From the NCBI RefSeq assembly GCF_003473485.1, contig NC_053049.1:8494001-8558000 (forward strand): a stretch of DNA of 64,000 nt, read 5' to 3'. Shown one piece after another: positions 46,766 to 58,801 of this stretch. The position numbers were made by a program, and so were the translations under genes. Source of the DNA: Medicago truncatula (Eukaryota > Streptophyta > Magnoliopsida > Fabales > Fabaceae). The notes under the pieces are model-generated. The model was given only the letters and a program-made list of their open reading frames with translations. It was not told where the DNA came from and made no database searches. Numbering within the stretch: position 1 is the stretch's first letter; every line of letters starts with the position of its first letter.

Positions 46766-47739
46766 GTCAGCTTAACCTCGTTATCGCTTTTTGGTCTTTT
46801 TTACGTTCAGATTTTTTCGTCTTTTTTTTTTTCCTTCGGATTTTTTCGTCTTTTTTTCCTACGACTTTGCTCGTCTTTTTTTTTTCCTACGGATTTTTCG
46901 TCTTAGATTTTTAGGCTTAACTAATGTAGGAACTAATTTTTCTCCAATATGTAAATGTCACGGACTTATTTAAGTTTATTTTTTGTCAAGACTGAATTAT
47001 CCCGCCAGAAAATTGTGAGAGACGGAATTTGGTTTTACTCTCTTGGTTTATTAGTTATGTATGTTTAAACGTATGCATGTATGCTCCAATCATATTATTT
47101 GGTGGAGGAACATAGGGGTTTGGAGTGAGAGTGATTAGGAAGTTTGAATTCCCCTTGGCTCTCACTAACCAAATAGCAACTAGAGTTTACCATTCAGAGA
47201 AGGTGTATGCTCTATAGGTTAGTGAACCTTAGTTTCCTATTTGAAATTCAATATGATGATTAATCAAGTATGGTTGATTAAAATATTCATTATATTGATT
47301 CTGGAATCTTGAATTTTCTGTGTAGGATAGGTTGAGAATAAACTTTTTTATGTTTGGTTAATAGGCAGGGGGTTAAAACTCATATCTTACATTTTATGAA
47401 ATTTCGGTTTGCTGCATTTCTTTTTGTTCTGAGAATGCAAAACTTGACTGTGTTAGCTGTGATGTCACCATGTTCATGTCTTGCACTTGGAAACTACTGT
47501 GAAATATTGCTGAAGTTTTGCCAAATTAAAGACCTGTGATATTTGATGACTAACTTTTGACCAAGTTAAAAACTGTCTTGTATGGGATGGGCCATACCAT
47601 GTATAATTAAGTGAGATTTGTATTGTTTTAGTCATGTTTTATTGTTGAAAGTTATTGACATGATATTTGTATACACTGCCTATTCACAATATGCATGAAA
47701 AACTAATTGTGATATAGTCTTTTTGCAGCTGAGAGGAAA

Positions 47740-50700
47740 ATGGACGTGCCAGAACATCGTACATGGATGTATAATAGGCGCATTACTGGTCGAAAGGGAT
47801 TTACAGCTGAATTTTTGCAAGGCCTCAAAGAGTTTCTTGATTTTGCTTGTCAACAACCACAATATTTGGAGGACGGTGTAATAAGCTGTCCATGTATGCT
47901 GTGTAAAAATGAAAGGTTTCTAACTCCGAAAGGAGTAAATGTTCATATTCGTCAAAAAGGGTTTACACCTGGATATTGGTATTGGACATCCCATGGAGAG
48001 GAAGCCCCACAAATTAATCTCGAGGTCGATTTGCACTCAGATGCAATGCCTTATAGTAGTCAACAAGACACGGGGTTTGGTGATGCTGGTCTTGATGACC
48101 AAAATTTTGTACAAGATGAAGAGGTGCCTACAAATGTGGAGACAACCGAATTTTGTGATATGTTGAATTCAACTCAACAAACTCTGCGGCCAGGTGATAA
48201 AAATACATCAAAGATGTCTGCTGCTATTGCAATGTTGAGTTTAAAATCTAAACACAACATGTCACAAGATTGTTTCAATGACGTGATAAAGTTTATGAGG
48301 GAGTCAAATCACACTGAGAATGTAACTCCTTCAAATTCTAGGGGTACAAAGAGAACTATGCAGCCAACTAAAATTTCAAGAAAAAAGAAATGTGCACAAA
48401 CCCACGCACCATTGATAATTCCATCTGACACTGTTCAGACTCATGCTAACCAAGCCACTCAACCTCCACCTCGAACTAAACCTCGAACTAAATTTAATCG
48501 ACCTCGGCCCCCTAAAGCTCTAACTCGACTTCAACTTCGAAATCAATCTCAACAATCCCAACCTCAACTTTTCCTGCAACCCCAACCCACCCAACCACAA
48601 CGTCGCCTGCAACCCCAGCCCACTCAACCTCAAGCACCGCCTCAACTCCGTCGGAAACCCCAACCCACTCAAGGCCGATCACAGCGTCAACTTGACCTGC
48701 AACCCCAACCCACTCAACCTCAACTACAACCTCAACTCCGCATGCGACCCCAACCAACTCAACCTCGACCACAACCTCAAATCCGCTTGCAACCCCAACC
48801 CACTCAACACACGTCACCTCCACCTCCACCTCCACCTCAATCTCGAATTCAACCTATCATGTCTCAAACCATTCCTACCCAAGACCTTGAATGGCAAGAC
48901 TTTGCAATGATCAACGAAACTCCATCTTCTACTACTAGCCATAGTAGTGAAGAAAGTAGTGGTAACAGGATTCCTATACTTCCAGAAGCTGATGGGTAAG
49001 TCCTTTTAATGTCTTAACATGAGTTGTATTATGTTTTTATAATTAATTTTTATCTTTTTACACAGGTTTGATCAACACAGGTTGGCAGTGAAGGCAATTG
49101 CCTTAATCATACGTAATAACTTGGAGGAGGGGAAACCATCATGGAAGCAGTTATCTAAAAAGCAACGAGATTCGTGGTTTGATATATTTAAAGTAATCAA
49201 ATTCCAAGCTTTGATTAAATTGTTTGAAGTTACTCTTCACGCTTTCAAAACTTCTCTTTTCGCAAGTGTCGTTGACCGAGCGGCACTTAACTGCTATTCG
49301 CCTCTCCACCGGTAGTTAAGCGTCGTTCTACACTTTTTAGCTCGGTTCAACACTTTTTAAATTGGTTTAACCGATTTAAAAAGTCTCCCGAGTGGCAGTT
49401 AACTGCTGCTGGGGTTTTTTTGGTCTTTTCAGGTTGGCTGGGAGAAAAAATGGAAGCCTAAAGAGTAACATTGAAATTGTTTTGGTATTGTTTGAAAAAT
49501 GTGTCTAATGTAGTGATTTTTTTATCTGGCAAAATCAATGTAGTCAAAGTTTACATGGCCACCTCAACATAACGACTTGGTGCGACGTAACTTTGAGAAA
49601 AGGGGTTCAGCTAAAATGATTCAGTTAATGCAAGAAGTTCGAAAAAATTTAGATCAAAAACCAATTTGGATGGAAGAGTGTGTGTGGGCACAATTGAAGG
49701 CACATTGGGAGTCCTTAAAATACAAAAGAATATCTGAAATAAATAAAAGAAATTGTGAGTCTATGGCTGGAGCATCTCTTCACACTGGTGGATCAATTCC
49801 TCATCGTTTGCATTGGAAGCGAATGGTACTTTTTGTTTACTTATATGTTTTTTATTTAGTTTTCAAGTTTAATAACATTAACAACTACTTTTATCAATTG
49901 CAGAAGGAGGCAAAAGGGACAGATCCATCATTGGATGAGTTTTATTTTCGTACTCACCGAAAAAAGGATCAAAGTTGGGTGGGTCCTCTTGCAGAGTCTG
50001 CTTATGTAAGTCTCATCTGTTTTCTAACATAAACATATTTGATTTTTTCTGTGTAATAGCTCTTGATTCTGGTACGTGGTTATGGGTTCTATATATCTAC
50101 TTTGATTTTCTCTGTACTTGGTGTTGATTTTTGCTGTCTGGCTGGCTGGAAATTAATTAGTGCCATTGTTATGTATCTCAGAAAGGAATTAATTTTCATT
50201 TACGCTTTTCTGGTTTATCACATGTTTCTCTAATAGAAAGCCAAAAAAAATATTCATATTACATACAACAAGAAAACTCTGTGACCCATCATTCTTGTGA
50301 ACTTTGCTGTCCTTTCCTCTCTTTGCCATATTCCAACACGTCCCTTTATTAGGTTCGAAAGGAGACTGAAATATCCAAGCCATGATTCCGCACCAGTTTT
50401 AAGCATCTGTAATTGGAATCAGAGGAATATGAAACTTAACAAAATAAACGCTGATATAGGATATCTAACTCTAATACAGTAATACTCACTCATCCCATTC
50501 CCATCTGTATCAAAATGTTGTCCTCTTTTTTACAGCCTAATGGTTTGGCTGTGAGGATATTTTATATGGAATCCCGGGTTCAAACCCGGGTCTCCACACT
50601 TTCCCCTCTCCATGTGTGTGCTTATTCGAGTATTTGTTGGCCACTAGGCCAATGGCAGTAGCACAAAAGATAATAAACTGTATTGAAATGCTCAACCTTA

Positions 50701-51944
50701 GGTCTTTATCCCACACAAATATATACTCATACGGTGCCATGACTTCTGGATGCAGTAAATGTGCACTGGGTTTGGTATACAATAGTAACAAAAAGTGTAA
50801 AGTTGTCATCTAAAACTATTTAAGTTGGAGAGCAGAGGATGTTTTTACCACTTGGTTTGTTTGTTAACACAGCATGAAACATATTTACTACTCAAACTCG
50901 TCTCATTCAGTGATTCATCTGTCATAATAAAAAAGGATCGTGAAGTTATTCAAAACTGTGCTTGTGACATATATTAGTTTAAAGAATAAAAACACACAAG
51001 AATATGCATAGAGGGGAGCGAGGACCATTTTCAAAGCTGCATGAGTAATTTGTTGCTCAATGACATGGTCTCATTGCTCTGTTGCTCAGTGACACGATCT
51101 GTAGTCAACGTGGGTGGTTGAGTATATTTTCTAATACTATGAGGCATGTGTAATATTAGTTATATTGATATCGTTCTTGTTAGTTATACTTCTGCAGTTT
51201 GCCATCTTCATCAAATAAATGATCTTCTGTTATATGCATAATTATTTGATTTAATTTCCTTTACAAATGTTAGTGGTTAGTTAGTGTGTTATGTTAGTGG
51301 AGAGAGTTGAATTCATGACCTCTTTATCACTTCAATGCTTATGTCCTCCAACCAAACCAACTTGTCCATTAGTGCCGTGATTTTAGCACTCCACTTTTTT
51401 TGCCATTCTCCTATCAGAAATTTGTCTCATTGCCCACCTTTCTTCGCATCTTTAATTAATTCATTCTATCTTTTCTTTTCTAATAGTTATTTAGTTTTTT
51501 CTGATGTATTCAAATGTGATGCAGGATAAATTTGAAAAAAGAAAATCGGAATTATCTTCAAAGTTCGTTTCGGGAGAGAACGGAGGTGATAATCAACTAT
51601 CCACAAAAATGCCATCTGACTTGGATATATGGGTAGATTCAGTTGGAAAGAAAAAAGGAAGGGTTTTTGGTCTTGGATCTGTAAACAAAACATTCTTTAC
51701 AATTGATAAACTTAATTCTGAAGATGTCAATGCTTTAAGAAGTCAGATTCACGCACTTAACGAGTCACTGCAAAAACAGGAACAAGAGAAATTAGAAATG
51801 AAACAAGAGTTGACCGAGACTAGAAAACAAGTAGCAGCTTTAATGCAACACTTGGGATTTGCTGCCTCTTCTTCTCGTCCACCTCAAGACAGCAATGAAT
51901 TTGACAGCGGTGATGATGATACAGATGGTGATCATATGGAGTAG
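47740..51944 (+). CDS. CACTA transposon-type protein: transposase-associated domain + Pro/Gln repeats + Ptta/En/Spm-like C-terminal domain
   Basis: Five coding exons (47740-48995, 49066-49192, 49544-49825, 49904-50005, 51525-51944) join in frame to 728 aa without a stop. Residues about 5-85 form the transposase-associated domain found at the N-terminus of plant CACTA transposases, with the zinc-like CPCMLCKNERF and VNVHIRQKGF. Residues about 275-365 are a tandem LQPQPTQPQ-type repeat. From about 420 on comes the PF03004-like (Ptta/En/Spm, TNP1/TNPA-type) region (SWKQLSKKQRDSWFDIFK, RNFEKRGSAKM, WGPL-like WVGPLAESAYDKFEKRKSEL, LDIWVDSVGKKKGRVFGLGS), a coiled coil (SEDVNALRSQIHALNESLQK onward) and an acidic tail. 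In CACTA elements the TNPA-type protein binds subterminal repeats. No catalytic transposase (DDE) domain is seen, so it could be a decayed element or a host-adopted gene. A long last intron (1.5 kb) contains a SINE. Confidence 0.85.
48566..48835 (+). repeat. Coding minisatellite, Pro/Gln-rich
   Basis: Degenerate tandem units of CTGCAACCCCAACCCACTCA-type sequence, encoding LQPQPTQPQ-like repeats, all in frame within exon 1 of the CACTA-type gene. The complementary strand is also open (Val/Glu-rich), which is a side effect of the repeat. Confidence 0.9.
50536..50640 (+). mobile_element. SINE-like insertion in the last intron of the CACTA-type gene
   Basis: TTTGGCTGTGAGGATATTTT followed by CCGGGTTCAAACCCGGGTC (box B-like) and a CATGTGTGTGCTTATTCG tail region. 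No clear target duplication. Confidence 0.5.
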
Positions 51945-52855
51945 TATTGCATTTCATTTATAGGACTTGAGTTGGTATATTTTTTTCCTACATAAAAAGT
52001 ACTTGCAAATTTACCTGTGAATTCGTTTCAAAATGGGTTGTTGTTAATTTCTTGTGAATTCGTTTCAAATTTACTTGTGAAATTACATGCAATTGTTTTG
52101 CAGATGTTAATTTATTGCTCAATTTTTCTAAAAAATTCTGAAAATATCCTAAATATACCAGTTTAAGTGATCCAAGATAAGTGATAACGTGTATACACAA
52201 TTAGGAATGTGATTAAAATTATTGTTAGAGTTGTAAAATATTGATGTTTGATTGGTAACTGAAGTTGCTAGATGATTAGTGTAGTTAGTTAGCTGACTAA
52301 GTTAGTTATGTTAATTAGCAACACTGTTTTGCATCAAGCTTAGCTCTCTTCATTTCACTTTTATGACTCACTAACATAATTGATGTATTATTACGTATAA
52401 GCTCGTGACTAAAGAAAAATTGATACATTAACATTGCATTTTTAAATCTTTAAGATTGTGTGATGTGGAGTAGAGAGAAATCAAATCAATATATATGTTT
52501 CCATTAATTTTGATGGATAATTATTAAAAAGATATTTTGATTGTGTGACTCAATTCATTGATTTTCTTTAATTTAATAGACTAATTTGTATTTTATAAAT
52601 TTAAAGGACTAAATTGCTCAATCTTTACAATTTTGAGGGTCAAAATATTATTTACAAATTACTTCATATTTGTCCTAAGAATTTACTATCAGCTAGTTTA
52701 GCCGCTTTCTTTTTGTTAAACCATTTGCTCAAAGTTACTAAACGTTATAATCTCTTAAAACAATGATTATTACTAACCAACTCTATTAATTATTTAAATT
52801 ATCTGTTATAATGAGAATCTTTTAACCTGTCAAAAATATTTTTCCCGATCCAGTA
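51945..52855. other. 3' flank of the CACTA-type gene, nothing else recognised
   Basis: The 3' UTR, then AT-rich DNA. GTGAATTCGTTTCAAA is repeated at about 52017 and 52056. Confidence 0.35.
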
Positions 52856-52859
52856 TATT

Positions 52860-53110
52860 TCTTTTGGTGGTGTTCTCTACAATTTTTGCTATAAGTTTAT
52901 CCAACTATATATTTAGTAAATTTATTGTCAATATTGCAAATTTTAACTACAAATCCCAACTTAACGAAAAAGCTTTTTGCAAATTGCAATATATTTTGAG
53001 ACGAGTTTTCTACGATTTTTGCTACAGATTTATCTATCCATTACATTAGTAAACTATTGACGATATCGCTTTGTTTTCCTACAAATTCCAAGTTACAGAA
53101 AAATTTGCAG
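52860..53110. repeat. CACTA-style subterminal repeats between the two gene copies
   Basis: Repeated CTACAATTTTTGCTATAAG, CTACGATTTTTGCTACAG and CCTACAAATTCCAAGTTACA motifs, similar to 43330-43500. They lie between copy 1 and copy 2 of the CACTA-type gene and may be the remains of an element terminus. No CACTA..TAGTG end was found. Confidence 0.45.
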
Positions 53111-53319
53111 GAAATCAACAACTCTATCTCTCTCATCTCTGCGATCGATTCTCACTCCTATCTCTCTCTCTCTATCCTTTTGAATTTCTGAACATTCTTT
53201 TCAGAAAATCTAAGGTATCGCTGCCTCGTTCTTCTTCATTATTGTTTTTGCTTCCATGATAGTGTGTTTTGTTTGTTCTTCTGTGTTTAAAACCTGTTTC
53301 AAAATGTTCAATTAAATGC

Positions 53320-53445
53320 TTATAGCATAAGCACTTATCATATAAGTGCTTATGTACAGACTATAAGCTGTTTTCATAAGCTATCCCGGAGAGCTTGTAG
53401 AAATAAGCCGAAAATAGCTTCTAGACATGTCATAATGTTTTTTTA
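53320..53445. repeat. 'ATAAGCT' MITE fragment
   Basis: GCATAAGCACTTATCATATA, GTTTTCATAAGCTATCCCGG and AATAAGCCGAAAATAGCTTC match the family in the SRF and phosphoesterase introns. Confidence 0.5.
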
Positions 53446-53839
53446 TATAGCTAAGCAATCTGCAGTACTGGGCAGAATTGGTTTTGTAGTTTGGATCAAT
53501 GAATTTGAATGCTAACAATTTTATCTCCCTATGTTGTGTTTATAGGTTATACAACTCCTCCGACCTGTTTTATCTCCCTATTTTATCTCACTCTTTGCTC
53601 TTTTGTTCTCAACCTGTTTAGTGTTACTCCCCACAAGGTATACACGTTTAAATTCTTATTAATCAGTGTTAAATGCACTGTTATATGTTGTTCAATTTGT
53701 TTATGGTTTATTATATGTGTATGTTTAAATCTATGCTCTATAGGTTGGTTGTGTGTGTCAATTATATTGGTTTGAGGGAGGAATTTAGTTACATAGGTTG
53801 GAGTGATAAGGTAATTCTAACATAGGTTGGATGAAAATG

Positions 53840-53888
53840 TTCAGCCCAACAATCTCGACATTGCCAGCTGTGCTAGGCCTTGCGGACT
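53840..53888 (-). repeat. SINE remnant
   Basis: CAACAATCTCGACATTGCC and AGCTGTGCTAGGCCTTGCGG match the head of the SINE at 21916-22051. The rest is gone. Confidence 0.5.
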
Positions 53889-54324
53889 CATGTTTGAAAC
53901 TCAATATGATTAAGTATAATTGGTTAAAACAGTAATCACCATATTGAATCTTGGACAATTTGAGAAGAAACTTTTTCTTAGGTACATGTTAAATCTCATA
54001 TCTTAGATTTGATGAAATTTTGGTTTACTACAGTTATTTTGTTTTGAGGGTGCATACTTGATTGGTTTAGATGTGATGCCACGATATTCATGTCGTTCAG
54101 TTGGAGACTATTGTGAAATGTTACTGAAATTTTTCCAAATTAAAGACATGAGTTTTGATGACTAACTATTAGAAAGTGACTTCTTGAATGGATGGGCCAT
54201 CCCATGTATAATTGAGATACGTATTGTTTGAATCATGTTTTATATTTGAATTCTACACACTGCGCACACACACAATGCGTGAAAAACTAGTTATATAGTA
54301 ACTATATTTGCAGCTTAGCCAAAA

Positions 54325-55850
54325 ATGGAAATGCCAGCTCAACGTACATGGATGTATTATAATCTTATTGGTGGTCAAAGGCGATATACAGTTGAATTTT
54401 TGCAAAGCCTTGAAGAGTTTCTTGATTTTGCTTGTCAACAACCACAGTATTTGAATGAAGGTGTGATAAGGTGTCCATGTAAGCTATGTAAAAATGAGAG
54501 GCACCTAACTCCTAATGAAGTAAATGCTCATATTCGTCAAAAGGGTTTACACCCGGATATTGGTATTGGACATCTCATGGAGAGGAAGCCCCTCCGATTA
54601 ATCTGGATGCTGATATGCACTCAAGACTCAATGCGTTGCAGTACTCAACAAGACATGAGGTTTGATGATGGAATGTTGAGTTTAAAATCTAAACACAACA
54701 TGTCACAAAACTGTTTCAATGACCTGATGTTTTGATATTGTTTAAAAACGTGTCTAATGAAATATTCAAGCCATGATTCGACACCAGTTTTAAGTATCTG
54801 CTATATGAATCAGAGATAGAGGCATATGAACATTCCTTAACAAAATCAAAACTAATCGATATCTAATACTAATTAATTTGCACATCTCATCTGTATTAAA
54901 ATGCCCAACCCCAGGTCTTCATCCCACATGAATATAGTCATATGGTGCCACAGTGTCTGGATGCAGAAACCGTCGAGGCATACTAACTGCGCACTGTGTT
55001 TTGTAAATAATATAAACAAAAAAATAATATGAGAAGTTGTCATTCAAAACTTATTAGCTTGCAGAGGATGTTTTTACCACTCGGTTTGTTGTGAACAGTC
55101 ACATGAAAGTTTTTTTTGACAACTCAAACTGGTCCCATTCAGTGATTCAGCCATCATAAAAAAATGGATGGTGAAGTTCTTCGAAAACTGTACAAGTGAC
55201 ATAGATATTAGAAATTTTGTTTCAGATACAGGTCCCAAACTCTCAATGCCCTCCATTCTGTTTTCTGGTTCACTGTATATATATTTAGTGTGCGCGCGCG
55301 CTCTTGATGTTTGTGCCCTTGCCCTTTCATTGCATCTTTGATTAATTCTCTCTAACTTTATCTTTTCTAGCAGTTATTTTTTATTTATTTTATGATGTAT
55401 TCAAATGTGATGCAGGATAAATTTGAACAAAAAAAATTGGAATTATTTTCGAAGTTTGTTTCGCGAGAGAATGGAGGCAATAATCAACGATCTATAGAAA
55501 TGCCGTCTGACTTGGATATATGGGTAGATTCAGTTGGAAAGAAAAAAGCAAGGTTTTTTGGTCTCGGATCTGCAAACAAAACAATGGTTACATCCGTTAA
55601 AGTTCCGGTTAATTCAGAAGATGTCAATACTTTAAGAAGTCAGATTCACACACTTAACAAGTCACTGCAAAAACAAGAACAAGAGAAAAAGGGAAATGAA
55701 ACAAGAATTGGCCTAGACTAGAAAACAAGTAGTTGCTTTAATGCAACACTTAGGATTTACCGGCTCTTCTTCTCATCTAAATTCATTACATCAACATAGC
55801 AATGAAATTGATAATGGTGATGATGATAGTGATGGTGACCACATGGAGTA
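54325..55850 (+). pseudogene. Broken second copy of the CACTA-type gene
   Basis: It opens like copy 1 (MEMPAQRTWMYYNLIGGQRR, then CPCKLCKNERHLTPNE), but one A is lost in the run matching 47950-47960 of copy 1, shifting the frame. At about 54729 sequence equal to exon 1 near 48290 jumps to sequence like intron 2 near 49475, then near 54765 to intron 4 sequence near 50370. The Pro/Gln repeat and exons 2-4 are therefore deleted. The last exon (55428 onward: DKFEQKKLELFSKFVSREN, LDIWVDSVGKKKARFFGLGS) has a second frameshift near 55690, with the DGDHME-like end at about 55850. The 5' flank 53930-54310 also matches copy 1. Confidence 0.9.
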
Positions 55851-55859
55851 GGATTGTAT

Positions 55860-57640
55860 CTGATTTATAGGACTTGAAGAAGTAGTATATTTTGTTTAGT
55901 ACAAAAAAGTTTGAACATATTGTGTTATGTTTTATGCATTTCTTGGATTTTTAATGGGGAAATTTAAGATACTTCCAAATATACTTGTGAAATTTTCTTA
56001 TGATTTTATATGCAAAATTGCTGTGAATTTAAAAATTTTGTTTTTTACGAAATTACATGCAATTTGTTTGCAGGCGAGTGATTTATTGCCCAGATTTTCA
56101 AAGAAAATTTCCTCAATAAGAGTATATAATTGTGTTGTGTAGAAATTTCTCTATTTCTTACAAAAAGGATTCACATTAAATTTCCTTTAAATTTTGAGGA
56201 AATAGTCAACTCTAACAAATTTTTTGTAGGATCATTGCAGTTTCCAACTGATACTATATAAGTTACTCGTCAAAATGATAGCGTATAGTTTAAGATGGAA
56301 CAATGATACTATAAGCTATCATTTTGATTTGAAAAAAAAATAAAAATACTACAGGTGTATATTTCTAAAAATAAAATCATAAATATTATCTCAACACCAC
56401 AATATGTGATTTTGGGTAAAAAAAGTTTAGAGTGAGTGGATAACACTCCGATCCAATACATTAGAGATTAGAAGTTTAAACAACATTTACAACAATATTT
56501 GCATTTATGTAGTAGTATATATATTAAAGTCAATAAAAAAATAAATCCGCTAATTTTTGTCAACAAAGTAGTTTAATTGTTAGAATTTTCTGTTTTAAGG
56601 TAAATAAGTGTAAAACTCAGAGTTCAAACTGTATTATACTCGCTAACGGTCAACAACAATTTTTGTTGGTGAAATTTTGTGAATCATTTTTTTTTAATGG
56701 ATTTTTTTTTTTGGGCAAATAGTTATTTTCGTTTGAATGTGTAACAAGTGGTCACATATCATAATCTTTGTTGTCAAAATTCCGACTTAAATCCATGATT
56801 TTGCGTCTTTGTTCACCTTTAATGACTCAAATTCATAACAGAATCCTAAAATAGGGAAAATCTTAGTACAATCGCATCAAAATCGTAAAATTCATACAAA
56901 ATCACATGAGTTTTGAAGGATTTTGTTCATTTTTTTTAATAATTTATGTATAAATATTTTGTGGACTTTAAATCGGTAATTTATAACTAATTACAATGTA
57001 TAACATATATTTAACATTATTTATGTTTTGGTAAAATTCATCGATTTTGATTGTAATTTTACGATTTCTTATATCAATTCTACAAAAGTAGTTGAGTAAA
57101 ATCATCATGCGACTTTACGATTTTTTATTTTACCCTTTCGACTTAGCAAAATCCCGATTTTTAGAAACTTGGTCAAAATAGTCCTTGATTGTGTTTTCCA
57201 TAATCAAAATAGTTCTTGAAATTAAATATACCTCAATGTTGACAATAACTTTTTATAGGGACTCATATAACAAAAAACAAGTATTTATAAAAATTGATTT
57301 TTTTTTTGAATTTTTTTTATAAAAATTGATATGACATCAAATAAAAATATTAATGGACGGAAACGACGATATTAACAGCAAATGAATATATTTATCAAAA
57401 ACTATTTTGACTAACATAGAACACAATCAAGAATTATTTTAAAATTTTGACATATTAAAAGACTATTATGATAATTTGTTACGCATTCAATGACGAAAAT
57501 ATTATTTAGCCATTTTATTATGTGAATCATGATTGCTAAATAAAATTTTTCATCACATTAAAAAATGTTAATTAATAAATAAATAAAAATATTAAAATTA
57601 AGCAAAATATTTCATTTTTTGATTTCTCTCTCTTCTTAAA
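55860..57640. other. Intergenic, nothing recognised
   Basis: AT-rich, with fold-back-like runs around 56690-57310. No coding exon identified. Confidence 0.35.
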
Positions 57641-57783
57641 TCATAAACTTCATTTTCTCTCTCTCTCATCTCTCCACCTCTTTGCATGTCTACTCAGCAT
57701 CTGTATTTCTCCATTTCAACCCATTCTTCTCAGAATCCAGCTAGCTCGCTGCCTTCTTAATCTTCTGCATTGGTTATTAGCAG
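57640..57783 (+). repeat. Leader-like sequence related to the CACTA-type gene
   Basis: TCTACTCAGCATCTGTATTTCTCC and ATTCTTCTCAGAATC parallel the leader exon at 46560-46765 and end at a donor-like GCAG/GTATCT. No coding sequence of the family follows, so it is an orphan fragment. Confidence 0.5.
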
Positions 57784-58209
57784 GTATCTTTTCCTATTTA
57801 ACATTATAATATTATTATTTTTACCAATTTTTGGGAAAATTTTCAATACTAGAATATTTTTATTTTTATTTTTTGACAAAATTTTTGGGAGATTTCCAAT
57901 ACTAGAATATTTTTATTTTTGGTAGAAATTCAATAAAAAGAATATTAGCATTTGAATATCAATTTCCAATACATAATTAAAAATTTGGAAGTTGTTACTA
58001 ATACATGATAAATACAATGAATAATCAAATAGTGTGAATGACAGTAATAGTAATATTTTATATGATTTACCTACTCAAAGAAAATCCCTTAAATTTTGGT
58101 ATTTGACCAACCAATAAAAAATCATTAAAAATATGGAAAATTCAAAGAGAGTACCTAGTCTTATGCATATTTAATAAAGTGTGAGGAGAGAGAAGGGGCC
58201 AGTCAGAGT

Positions 58210-58331
58210 GTGAGAAAAACACTGCAAACATACAGTGAGAGATAGTGACAGGTTAGTGAGTGAGAGAAAGAGAAAAACAGAGGCAAAGACACAATAGCCT
58301 CCTCCTTCTCAGTGGAAAAAACCAAATCAAA
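58210..58331 (+). promoter_or_regulatory. Probable first leader exon of the CRF gene
   Basis: Purine-rich GAGAGAAAGAGAAAAACAGAGGC sequence ends at CAAAGG before GTAAAAT, a plausible donor. It would splice to about 58744, placing the upstream ORF in the second leader exon. The exact transcription start is unknown. Confidence 0.4.
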
Positions 58332-58801
58332 GGGTAAAATTCTTCTCTCTCTGTGTTAATTTCCCAAGAAAAAAACTCATTTTTCATTAAAATAATAATT
58401 TATTGCTATTTAATTTGGTCTTTGTAACGTTTTTTTATTTCTTGGTCTGTGTCTGTGTCTGTGGTTGATGTTTGTATTGAGATTTGCGTCTGTCTTTGTG
58501 TTGTGTCATATTAAGGTCGGTTATTTCTATGTTGTTGTTGTTTTTAATTTATTGATTTTGTTTCACTCTATGTCACCAACACAAAATTCCAGATCAATAA
58601 AATAATAACACACTCATGTGATTTTATTTGGCTGTTTTTGAATATAAAATCTTGACCGTAGATTTGTGATCCTTTATCTATCTATATTAGTGTGTGTCAC
58701 TCACTGTTTTGATACTCTTTTTCTTCTTCTTGTTGGTTTGAAGGTTGAAGTGTTTGTTGTTGGAGGAATTTGCTCTAAAAAAGAAGAGGAACAGTAGATT
58801 T

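Noticed and set aside
48512..48835. Minus-strand Val/Glu-rich frame opposite the CACTA-type exon 1
   Set aside because: It mirrors the Pro/Gln minisatellite; the plus strand has domains, splice sites and an in-frame structure.
50569..50600. tRNA gene suggested by GGGTTCAAACCC
   Set aside because: Only the T-arm-like box is good; no acceptor stem or anticodon arm pairs, so a SINE-like origin is preferred.
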